From positions 11,242,614 through 11,306,613 of the forward strand of contig OZ020247.1 of NCBI GenBank assembly GCA_963971285.1: 64,000 nt of DNA, in the 5' to 3' direction. Numbering within the stretch: the stretch's first letter is position 1; each line of letters begins with the position of its first letter. The translations under genes and the position numbers were made by a program. This DNA comes from Astropecten irregularis. Lineage: Eukaryota; Echinodermata; Asteroidea; Paxillosida; Astropectinidae. The notes beneath the pieces are model-generated. The model had not been told where the DNA came from and ran no database searches. It saw only the letters and a list, made by a program, of their open reading frames with translations. Shown here piece after piece: positions 1-10,768 of the stretch.

Positions 1-344
1 CTCGATAGCATCAGTATTGGGGGAGAAATTTCAAACTCTAGCGTAAAAAAGTGTCTCATAGTCTAAGTGCAGTCTTAATTGCGCCTGCCTCGCTGATTTC
101 TCGCATAGCGTGTGGTGTTATACTTGGATTTTCGGCCATGAACATGACTTTGGATTTCCACTCAGCCCATATCATCCTGTAGGGGACATCTGGGGCTACA
201 TTTCGGGCAAATATCAGCTCGATAGCTTCAGTATTGGGGGAGAAATTTCAAACTCTAGCGTAAAAAAGTGTATCATAGTCTTAAGTGCTGTCTTAATTGC
301 GCCTGCTTTGCTGTTTTCTCGCATAGCGTGTGGTGCTATACTTT
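1..344 (+). repeat. Diverged satellite monomers at left edge
   Basis: One full and two partial 217-bp units. The first has GGATTTCCACTCAGCCCATATC and a GGGGACATC variant. CCACTCAGCCC is otherwise seen near 34,260-34,500 and 54,950-55,180, which are the right-hand parts of the two giant blocks. This suggests that the sequence left of the window is again the right end of such a block, but that is an inference. Nothing but satellite is present here. Confidence 0.8.
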
Positions 345-2507
345 GATTTTCGGCCATGAACATGACTTTGGATTTTGGCACAGCCCATACCATCCTGTAG
401 GGTACATCTGGGGCTACATTTCGTGCAAGTTTCAGCTCGATAGCATCAGTATTGGGGGAGAAATTTCAAACTCTAGCGTAAAAAAGTGTCTCATAGTCTA
501 AGTGCAGTCTTAATTGCGCCTGCCTCGCTGATTTCTCGCATAGCGTTTGGTGCTATACTTGGAATTTCGGCCATGAACATGATTTTGGATTTTGGCACAG
601 ACCATATCATCCTGTAGGGTACATCTGGGGCTACATTTCGTGCAAGTTTCAGATCGATAGCCTCAGTATTTGGGGAGAAATTTTAAACTCTAGCGTAAAA
701 ACGTGTGTCATAGTCTAAGTGCAGTCTTAATTGCGCCTGCTTCACTGTTTTCTCGCATAGCGTGTGGTGCTATACTTGGAATTTCGGCCATGAACATGAC
801 TTTGGATTTTGGCACAGGCCATACCATCCTGTAAAGTACATCTGGGGCTACATTTCGTGCAAGTTGTAGCTCGATAGCCTAAGTATTGAGGGAGAAATTA
901 CAAACTCTAGCTTTAAAAAAGTGTATTATAGTCTAAGGGCAGTCTTAAATGCGCCTGCTTCGCTGTTTTCTCGCATAGCGTGTGGTGCTATACTTGGATT
1001 TTTGGCCATGAACATGACTTTGGAATTTGGCTCAGCCCCAACCATCCTGTAGAGAACATCTGGGGCTACATTTCGGGCAAATATCAGCTCGATAGCTTCA
1101 GTATTGGGGGAGAAATTTCAAACTCTAGTTAAAAAAAGTGTCTCATAGTCTAAGTGCAGTCTTAATTGCGCCTGCTTCGCTGTTTTCTCACATAGCGTGT
1201 GGTGCTATACTTGGATTTTCAGCCATGAACATGACTTTGGATTTTGGCACAGACCATATCATCCTGTAGGGTACATCTGGGGCTACATTTCGTGCATGTT
1301 TCAGATCGATAGCCTCAGTATTTGGGGAGAAATTTCAAACTCTAGCGTAAAAACGTGTGTCATAGTCTAAGTGCAGTCTTAATTGCGCCTGCTTCACTGT
1401 TTTCTCGCATAGCGTGTGGTGCTATACTTGGAATTTCGGCCATCAACATGACTTTGGATTTTGGCACAGGCCATACCATCCTGTAGGGTACATCTGGGGC
1501 TACATTTCGTGCAAGTTGTAGCTCGATAGCCTAAGTATTGAGGGAGAAATTACAAACTCTAGCTTTAAAAAAGTGTATTATAGTCTAAGTGCAGTCTTAA
1601 TTGCGCCTGCGTCTCTGTTTTCTCGCATAGCGTGTGGTGCTATACTTGGATTTTCGGCCATGAACATGACTTTGGATTTTGGCACAGCCCATACCATCCT
1701 GTAGGGTACATCTGGGGCTACATTTCGTGCAAGTTTCAGCTCGATAGCATCAGTATTGGGGGAGAAATTTCAAACTCTAGCGTAAAAAAGTGTCTCATAG
1801 TCTAAGTGCAGTCTTAATTGCGCCTGCCTCGCTGATTTCTCGCATAGCGTTTGGTGCTATACTTGGAATTTCGGCCATGAACATGATTTTGGATTTTGGC
1901 ACAGACCATATCATCCTGTAGGGTACATCTGGGGCTACATTTCGTGCAAGTTTCAGATCGATAGCCTCAGTATTTGGGGAGAAATTTTAAACTCTAGCGT
2001 AAAAACGTGTGTCATAGTCTAAGTGCAGTCTTAATTGCGCCTGCTTCACTGTTTTCTCGCATAGCGTGTGGTGCTATACTTGGAATTTCGGCCATGAACA
2101 TGACTTTGGATTTTGGCACAGGCCATACCATCCTGTAAAGTACATCTGGGGCTACATTTCGTGCAAGTTGTAGCTCGATAGCCTAAGTATTGAGGGAGAA
2201 ATTACAAACTCTAGCTTTAAAAAAGTGTATTATAGTCTAAGGGCAGTCTTAAATGCGCCTGCTTCGCTGTTTTCTCGCATAGCGTGTGGTGCTATACTTG
2301 GATTTTTGGCCATGAACATGACTTTGGAATTTGGCTCAGCCCCAACCATCCTGTAGAGAACATCTGGGGCTACATTTCGGGCAAATATCAGCTCGATAGC
2401 TTCAGTATTGGGGGAGAAATTTCAAACTCTAGTTAAAAAAAGTGTCTCATAGTCTAAGTGCAGTCTTAATTGCGCCTGCTTCGCTGTTTTCTCACATAGC
2501 GTGTGGT
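345..2507 (+). repeat. 6-monomer (1,305-bp) higher-order repeat, left end
   Basis: Sequence from 345 matches sequence from 1,650 at an offset of 1,305 bp, which is six monomers. The first unit carries the subtype order GCATCAGTATT, then GATCGATAGCCTCAGTATTT, GTTGTAGCTCGATAGCC, GGGCAAATATCAGC, GCATGTTTCAGATCG and GTTGTAGCTC with CCATCAAC. The second unit repeats the order until about 2,507, where TGTGGTGTTATAC replaces TGTGGTGCTATAC and the pattern changes. The left edge is a change from CTTTGATTTTC (341-351) to CTTGGATTTTC. The same 1,305-bp spacing reappears near 46-48 kb and 62-64 kb. Confidence 0.85.
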
Positions 2508-4690
2508 GTTATACTTGGATTTTCGGCCATGAACATGACTTTGGATTTTGGCACAGCCCCTTCCATCCTGTAGGGTAAATAGGGCTACATTTCGTGCAGG
2601 TTTCAGCTCGATAGCTTCAATATTGGGGGAGAAATTTCAAACTCTAGCGTAAAAAAGTGTCTCATAGTCTAAGTGCAGTATTATTTGCGCCTGCTTCGCT
2701 GTTTTCTTGCATAGCGTGTGGTGATATACTTGGATTTTCGGCCATGAACATGACTTTAGATTTTGGCACAGACCATATCATCCTGTAGGGTACATCTGGG
2801 GCTACATTTCGTGCAAGTTTCAGATCGATAGCCTCAGTATTTGGGGAGAAATTTTAAACTCTAGCGTAAAAACGTGTGTCATAGTCTAAGTGCAGTCTTA
2901 ATTCCGCCTGCTTCACTGTTTTCTCGCATAGCGTGTGGTGCTATACTTGGAATTTCGGCCATGAACATGACTTTGGATTTCGGCTCAGCCCATACCATCC
3001 TGTAGAGAACATCTGGGGCTACATTTCGGGCAAATATCAGCTCGATAGCTTCAGTATTGGGGGAGAAATTACAAACTCTAGCTTTAAAAAAGTGTATTAT
3101 AGTCTAAGTGCAGTCTTAATTGCGCCTGCGTCTCTGTTTTCTCGCATAACGTGTGGTGCTATACTTGGATTTTCGGCCATGAACATGACTTTGGATTTCG
3201 GCTCAGCCCATACCATCCTGTAGAGAACATCTGGGGCTACATTTCGGGCAAATATCAGCTCGATAGCTTCAGTATTGGGGGAGAAATTTCAAACTCTAGC
3301 TTAAAAAAGTGTCTCATAGTCTAAGTGCAGTCTTAATTGCGCCTGCTTCGCTGTTTTCCACATAGCGTGTGGTGTTATACTTGGATTTTCGGCCATGAAC
3401 ATGACTTTGGATTTTGGCACAGCCCCTACCATCCTGTAGGGTAAATGGGACTACATTTCGTGCAGGTTTCAGCTCGATAGCTTCAATATTGCATATGGGG
3501 GAGAAATTTCAAACTCTAGCGTAAAAAAAGTGTCTCATAGTCTAAGTGCAGTATTATTTGCGCCTGCTTCGCTGTTTTCTTGCATAGCGTGTGGTGATAT
3601 ACTTGGATTTTCGGCCATGAACATGACTTTGGATTTCGGCTCAGCCCATACCATCCTGCAGGGTACATCTGGGGCTACATTTCGTGCAGGTTTCAGCTCC
3701 ATAGCCTCAGTATTGGGGGAGAAATTTCAAACTCTAGCGTACAAAAGTGTATCATAGTCTTAAGTGCTGTCTTAATTGCGCCTGCTTTGCTGTTTTCTCG
3801 CATAGCGTGTGGTGCTATACTTGGATTTTCAGCCATGAACATGACTTTGGATTTTGGCACAGACCATATCATCCTGTAGGGTACATCTGGGGCTACATTT
3901 CGTGCAAGTTGTAGCTCGATAGCCTAAGTATTGAGGGAGAAATTACAAACTCTAGCTTTAAAATTGTGCATTATAGTCTAAGTGCAGTCTTAATTGCGCC
4001 TGCGTCTCTGTTTTCTCGCATAGCGTGTGGTGCTATACTTGGATTTTCGGCCATGAACATGACTTTGGATTTTGGCACAGCCCATACCATCCTGTAGGGT
4101 ACATCTGGGGCTACATTTCGTGCAAGTTTCAGCTCGATAGCATCAGTATTGGGGGAGAAATTTCAAACTCTAGCGTAAAAAAGTGTCTCATAGTCTAAGT
4201 GCAGTCTTAATTGCGCCTGCCTCGCTGATTTCTCGCATAGCGTTTGGTGCTATACTTGGAATTTCGGCCATGAACATGATTTTGGATTTTGGCACAGACC
4301 ATATCATCCTGTAGGGTACATCTGGGGCTACATTTCGTGCAAGTTTCAGATCGATAGCCTCAGTATTTGGGGAGAAATTTTAAACTCTAGCGTAAAAACG
4401 TGTGTCATAGTCTAAGTGCAGTCTAAATTGCGCCTGCTTCACTGTTTTCTCGCATAGCGTGTGGTGCTATACTTGGAATTTCGGCCATGAACATGACTTT
4501 GGATTTTGGCACAGGCCATACCATCCTGTAAAGTACATCTGGGGCTACATTTCGTGCAAGTTGTAGCTCGATAGCCTAAGTATTGAGGGAGAAATTACAA
4601 ACTCTAGCTTTAAAAAAGTGTATTATAGTCTAAGGGCAGTCTTAAATGCGCCTGCTTCGCTGTTTTCTCGCATAGCGTGTGGTGCTATAC
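2508..4690 (+). repeat. Ten satellite monomers with irregular subtype order
   Basis: These units include shortened monomers in which GGTACATCTGGGGC has become GGTAAATAGGGC (2,569-2,586) or a GGTAAATGGG form (3,439-3,448), one with TTTTCCACATAGCG (3,354-3,367), and one with an inserted CATATG within TATTGGGGGAG (3,488-3,503). The stretch recurs at about 17,467-19,650 (offset 14,959) and again 18,720 bp further on, with very few substitutions: GGGACTAC at 3,446 against GGGGCTAC in the other copies is one. It is therefore part of the large repeated block and not a unique region. Confidence 0.85.
3491..3496 (+). repeat. CATATG-type insertion marker in one monomer
   Basis: TATTGGGGGAG reads TATTGCATATGGGGGAG here. 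The same six-base gain is at 18,451 and 37,171 and nowhere else that I saw, at offsets of 14,959 and 18,720 bp. It is a clean lineage marker for the three copies of the large block. Confidence 0.85.
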
Positions 4691-7600
4691 TTGGATTTTT
4701 GGCCATGAACATGACTTTGGAATTTGGCTCAGCCCCAACCATCCTGTAGAGAACATCTGGGGCTACATTTCGGGCAAATATCAGCTCGATAGCTTCAGTA
4801 TTGGGGGAGAAATTTCAAACTCTAGTTAAAAAAAGTGTCTCATAGTCTAAGTGCAGTCTTAATTGCGCCTGCTTCGCTGTTTTCTCACATAGCGTGTGGT
4901 GTTATACTTGGATTTTCGGCCATGAACATGACTTTGGATTTTGGCACAGCCCCTTCCATCCTGTAGGGTAAATGGGGCTACATTTCGTGCAGGTTTCAGC
5001 TCGATAGCATCAGTATTGGGGGAGAAATTTCAAACACTAGCGTAAAAAAGTGTCTCATAGTCTAAGTGCAGTATTATTTGCGCCTGCTTCGCTGTTTTCT
5101 TGCATAGCGTGTGGTGATATACTTGGATTTTCGGCCATGAACATGACTTTGGATTTTGGCACAGACCATATCATCCTGTAGGGTACATCTGGGGCTACAT
5201 TTCGTGCAAGTTTCAGATCGATAGCCTCATTATTTGGGGAGAAATTTTAAACTCTAGCGTAAAAACGTGTGTCATAGTCTAAGTGCAGTCTTAATTCCGC
5301 CTGCTTCACTGTTTTCTCGCATAGCGTGTGGTGCTATACTTGGAATTTCGGCCATGAACACGACTTTGGATTTTGGCACAGGCCATACCATCCTGTAGGG
5401 TACATCTGGGGCTACATTTCGTGCAAGTTGTAGCTCGATAGCCTAAGTATTGAGGGAGAAATTACAAACTCTAGCTTTAAAAAAGTGTATTATAGTCTAA
5501 GTGCAGTCTTAATTGCGCCTGCGTCTCTGTTTTCTCGCATAACGTGTGGTGCTATACTTGGATTTTCGGCCATGAACATGACTTTGGATTTCGGCTCAGC
5601 CCATACCATCCTGCAGGGTACATCTGGGGCTACATTTCGTGCAGGTTTCAGCTCGATAGCCTCAGTATTGGGGGAGAAATTTCAAACTCTAGCGTACAAA
5701 AGTGTATCATAGTCTTAAGTGCTGTCTTAATTGCGCCTGCTTTGCTGTTTTCTCGCATAGCGTGTGGTGCTATACTTGGATTTTCAGCCATGAACATGAC
5801 TTTGGATTTTGGCACAGACCATATCATCCTGTAGGGTACATCTGGGGCTACATTTCGTGCATGTTTCAGATCGATAGCCTCAGTATTTGGGGAGAAATTT
5901 CAAACTCTAGCGTAAAAACGTGTGTCATAGTCTAAGTGCAGTCTTAATTGCGCCTGCTTCACTGTTTTCTCGCATAGCGTGTGGTGCTATACTTGGAATT
6001 TCGGCCATCAACATGACTTTGGATTTTGGCACAGGCCATACCATCCTGTAGGGTACATCTGGGGCTACATTTCGTGCAAGTTGTAGCTCGATAGCCTAAG
6101 TATTGAGGGAGAAATTACAAACTCTAGCTTTAAAAAAGTGTATTATAGTCTAAGTGCAGTCTTAATTGCGCCTGCGTCTCTGTTTTCTCGCATAGCGTGT
6201 GGTGCTATACTTGGATTTTCGGCCATGAACATGACTTTGGATTTTGGCACAGCCCATACCATCCTGTAGGGTACATCTGGGGCTACATTTCGTGCAAGTT
6301 TCAGCTCGATAGCATCAGTATTGGGGGAGAAATTTCAAACTCTAGCGTAAAAAAGTGTCTCATAGTCTAAGTGCAGTCTTAATTGCGCCTGCCTCGCTGA
6401 TTTCTCGCATAGCGTTTGGTGCTATACTTGGAATTTCGGCCATGAACATGATTTTGGATTTTGGCACAGACCATATCATCCTGTAGGGTACATCTGGGGC
6501 TACATTTCGTGCAAGTTTCAGATCGATAGCCTCAGTATTTGGGGAGAAATTTTAAACTCTAGCGTAAAAACGTGTGTCATAGTCTAAGTGCAGTCTTAAT
6601 TGCGCCTGCTTCACTGTTTTCTCGCATAGCGTGTGGTGCTATACTTGGAATTTCGGCCATGAACATGACTTTGGATTTTGGCACAGGCCATACCATCCTG
6701 TAAAGTACATCTGGGGCTACATTTCGTGCAAGTTGTAGCTCGATAGCCTAAGTATTGAGGGAGAAATTACAAACTCTAGCTTTAAAAAAGTGTATTATAG
6801 TCTAAGGGCAGTCTTAAATGCGCCTGCTTCGCTGTTTTCTCGCATAGCGTGTGGTGCTATACTTGGATTTTTGGCCATGAACATGACTTTGGAATTTGGC
6901 TCAGCCCCAACCATCCTGTAGAGAACATCTGGGGCTACATTTCGGGCAAATATCAGCTCGATAGCTTCAGTATTGGGGGAGAAATTTCAAACTCTAGTTA
7001 AAAAAAGTGTCTCATAGTCTAAGTGCAGTCTTAATTGCGCCTGCTTCGCTGTTTTCTCACATAGCGTGTGGTGTTATACTTGGATTTTCGGCCATGAACA
7101 TGACTTTGGATTTTGGCACAGCCCCTTCCATCCTGTAGGGTAAATAGGGCTACATTTCGTGCAGGTTTCAGCTCGATAGCTTCAATATTGGGGGAGAAAT
7201 TTCAAACTCTAGCGTAAAAAAGTGTCTCATAGTCTAAGTGCAGTATTATTTGCGCCTGCTTCGCTGTTTTCTTGCATAGCGTGTGGTGATATACTTGGAT
7301 TTTCGGCCATGAACATGACTTTAGATTTTGGCACAGACCATATCATCCTGTAGGGTACATCTGGGGCTACATTTCGTGCAAGTTTCAGATCGATAGCCTC
7401 AGTATTTGGGGAGAAATTTTAAACTCTAGCGTAAAAACGTGTGTCATAGTCTAAGTGCAGTCTTAATTCCGCCTGCTTCACTGTTTTCTCGCATAGCGTG
7501 TGGTGCTATACTTGGAATTTCGGCCATGAACATGACTTTGGATTTTGGCACAGGCCATACCATCCTGTAGGGTACATCTGGGGCTACATTTCGTGCAAGT

Positions 7601-7729
7601 TGTAGCTCGATAGCCTAAGTATTGAGGGAGAAATTACAAACTCTAGCTTTAAAAAAGTGTATTATAGTCTAAGTGCAGTCTTAATTGCGCCTGCGTCTCT
7701 GTTTTCTCGCATAACGTGTGGTGCTATAC
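4691..7729 (+). repeat. 14-monomer higher-order repeat, 3,039 bp, copy 1
   Basis: Offset comparison at 3,039 bp shows near identity between this unit and the next. Diagnostic variants recur at exactly this distance, such as AAACACTAGCG (5,031 and 8,070) and GAACACGAC (5,356 and 8,395). The unit contains 14 monomers. The junction to the next copy lies in the 24 bp 7,715-7,738, where both parental sequences agree (CGTGTGGTGCTATACTTGGA and the four following Ts). The tandem copy is absent from the corresponding places at 20.4 kb and 39.2 kb, which carry only one unit, so this is a copy-number difference between large blocks. Confidence 0.9.
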
Positions 7730-10700
7730 TTGGATTTTTGGCCATGAACATGACTTTGGAATTTGGCTCAGCCCCAACCATCCTGTAGAGAACATCTGGG
7801 GCTACATTTCGGGCAAATATCAGCTCGATAGCTTCAGTATTGGGGGAGAAATTTCAAACTCTAGTTAAAAAAAGTGTCTCATAGTCTAAGTGCAGTCTTA
7901 ATTGCGCCTGCTTCGCTGTTTTCTCACATAGCGTGTGGTGTTATACTTGGATTTTCGGCCATGAACATGACTTTGGATTTTGGCACAGCCCCTTCCATCC
8001 TGTAGGGTAAATGGGGCTACATTTCGTGCAGGTTTCAGCTCGATAGCATCAGTATTGGGGGAGAAATTTCAAACACTAGCGTAAAAAAGTGTCTCATAGT
8101 CTAAGTGCAGTATTATTTGCGCCTGCTTCGCTGTTTTCTTGCATAGCGTGTGGTGATATACTTGGATTTTCGGCCATGAACATGACTTTGGATTTTGGCA
8201 CAGACCATATCATCCTGTAGGGTACATCTGGGGCTACATTTCGTGCAAGTTTCAGATCGATAGCCTCATTATTTGGGGAGAAATTTTAAACTCTAGCGTA
8301 AAAACGTGTGTCATAGTCTAAGTGCAGTCTTAATTCCGCCTGCTTCACTGTTTTCTCGCATAGCGTGTGGTGCTATACTTGGAATTTCGGCCATGAACAC
8401 GACTTTGGATTTTGGCACAGGCCATACCATCCTGTAGGGTACATCTGGGGCTACATTTCGTGCAAGTTGTAGCTCGATAGCCTAAGTATTGAGGGAGAAA
8501 TTACAAACTCTAGCTTTAAAAAAGTGTATTATAGTCTAAGTGCAGTCTTAATTGCGCCTGCGTCTCTGTTTTCTCGCATAACGTGTGGTGCTATACTTGG
8601 ATTTTCGGCCATGAACATGACTTTGGATTTCGGCTCAGCCCATACCATCCTGCAGGGTACATCTGGGGCTACATTTCGTGCAGGTTTCAGCTCGATAGCC
8701 TCAGTATTGGGGGAGAAATTTCAAACTCTAGCGTACAAAAGTGTATCATAGTCTTAAGTGCTGTCTTAATTGCGCCTGCTTTGCTGTTTTCTCGCATAGC
8801 GTGTGGTGCTATACTTGGATTTTCAGCCATGAACATGACTTTGGATTTTGGCACAGACCATATCATCCTGTAGGGTACATCTGGGGCTACATTTCGTGCA
8901 TGTTTCAGATCGATAGCCTCAGTATTTGGGGAGAAATTTCAAACTCTAGCGTAAAAACGTGTGTCATAGTCTAAGTGCAGTCTTAATTGCGCCTGCTTCA
9001 CTGTTTTCTCGCATAGCGTGTGGTGCTATACTTGGAATTTCGGCCATCAACATGACTTTGGATTTTGGCACAGGCCATACCATCCTGTAGGGTACATCTG
9101 GGGCTACATTTCGTGCAAGTTGTAGCTCGATAGCCTAAGTATTGAGGGAGAAATTACAAACTCTAGCTTTAAAAAAGTGTATTATAGTCTAAGTGCAGTC
9201 TTAATTGCGCCTGCGTCTCTGTTTTCTCGCATAGCGTGTGGTGCTATACTTGGATTTTCGGCCATGAACATGACTTTGGATTTTGGCACAGCCCATACCA
9301 TCCTGTAGGGTACATCTGGGGCTACATTTCGTGCAAGTTTCAGCTCGATAGCATCAGTATTGGGGGAGAAATTTCAAACTCTAGCGTAAAAAAGTGTCTC
9401 ATAGTCTAAGTGCAGTCTTAATTGCGCCTGCCTCGCTGATTTCTCGCATAGCGTTTGGTGCTATACTTGGAATTTCGGCCATGAACATGATTTTGGATTT
9501 TGGCACAGACCATATCATCCTGTAGGGTACATCTGGGGCTACATTTCGTGCAAGTTTCAGATCGATAGCCTCAGTATTTGGGGAGAAATTTTAAACTCTA
9601 GCGTAAAAACGTGTGTCATAGTCTAAGTGCAGTCTTAATTGCGCCTGCTTCACTGTTTTCTCGCATAGCGTGTGGTGCTATACTTGGAATTTCGGCCATG
9701 AACATGACTTTGGATTTTGGCACAGGCCATACCATCCTGTAAAGTACATCTGGGGCTACATTTCGTGCAAGTTGTAGCTCGATAGCCTAAGTATTGAGGG
9801 AGAAATTACAAACTCTAGCTTTAAAAAAGTGTATTATAGTCTAAGGGCAGTCTTAAATGCGCCTGCTTCGCTGTTTTCTCGCATAGCGTGTGGTGCTATA
9901 CTTGGATTTTTGGCCATGAACATGACTTTGGAATTTGGCTCAGCCCCAACCATCCTGTAGAGAACATCTGGGGCTACATTTCGGGCAAATATCAGCTCGA
10001 TAGCTTCAGTATTGGGGGAGAAATTTCAAACTCTAGTTAAAAAAAGTGTCTCATAGTCTAAGTGCAGTCTTAATTGCGCCTGCTTCGCTGTTTTCTCACA
10101 TAGCGTGTGGTGTTATACTTGGATTTTCGGCCATGAACATGACTTTGGATTTTGGCACAGCCCCTTCCATCCTGTAGGGTAAATAGGGCTACATTTCGTG
10201 CAGGTTTCAGCTCGATAGCTTCAATATTGGGGGAGAAATTTCAAACTCTAGCGTAAAAAAGTGTCTCATAGTCTAAGTGCAGTATTATTTGCGCCTGCTT
10301 CGCTGTTTTCTTGCATAGCGTGTGGTGATATACTTGGATTTTCGGCCATGAACATGACTTTAGATTTTGGCACAGACCATATCATCCTGTAGGGTACATC
10401 TGGGGCTACATTTCGTGCAAGTTTCAGATCGATAGCCTCAGTATTTGGGGAGAAATTTTAAACTCTAGCGTAAAAACGTGTGTCATAGTCTAAGTGCAGT
10501 CTTAATTCCGCCTGCTTCACTGTTTTCTCGCATAGCGTGTGGTGCTATACTTGGAATTTCGGCCATGAACATGACTTTGGATTTTGGCACAGGCCATACC
10601 ATCCTGTAGGGTACATCTGGGGCTACATTTCGTGCAAGTTGTAGCTCGATAGCCTAAGTATTGAGGGAGAAATTACAAACTCTAGCTTTAAAAAAGTGTA

Positions 10701-10768
10701 TTATAGTCTAAGTGCAGTCTTAATTGCGCCTGCGTCTCTGTTTTCTCGCATAACGTGTGGTGCTATAC
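7730..10768 (+). repeat. 14-monomer higher-order repeat, 3,039 bp, copy 2
   Basis: Second tandem copy of the 3,039-bp unit. Its first monomer is a chimera: it begins with the CATAACGTG left part of one subtype and continues with the GGATTTTTGG and GGAATTTGGCTCAGCC right part of another, which marks the exchange point. It ends within 10,754-10,777, where the sequence continues as GGATTTTCGG and not GGATTTTTGG. The exchange fell inside a monomer, in a conserved stretch, as expected for unequal homologous recombination. Confidence 0.9.

Noticed and set aside
57-273. CENP-B box in the monomer
   Set aside because: TTCG followed four bases later by A occurs in TTCGTGCAAG and TTCGGGCAAA, but the required CGGG part is missing. 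The match is too short to support the motif.
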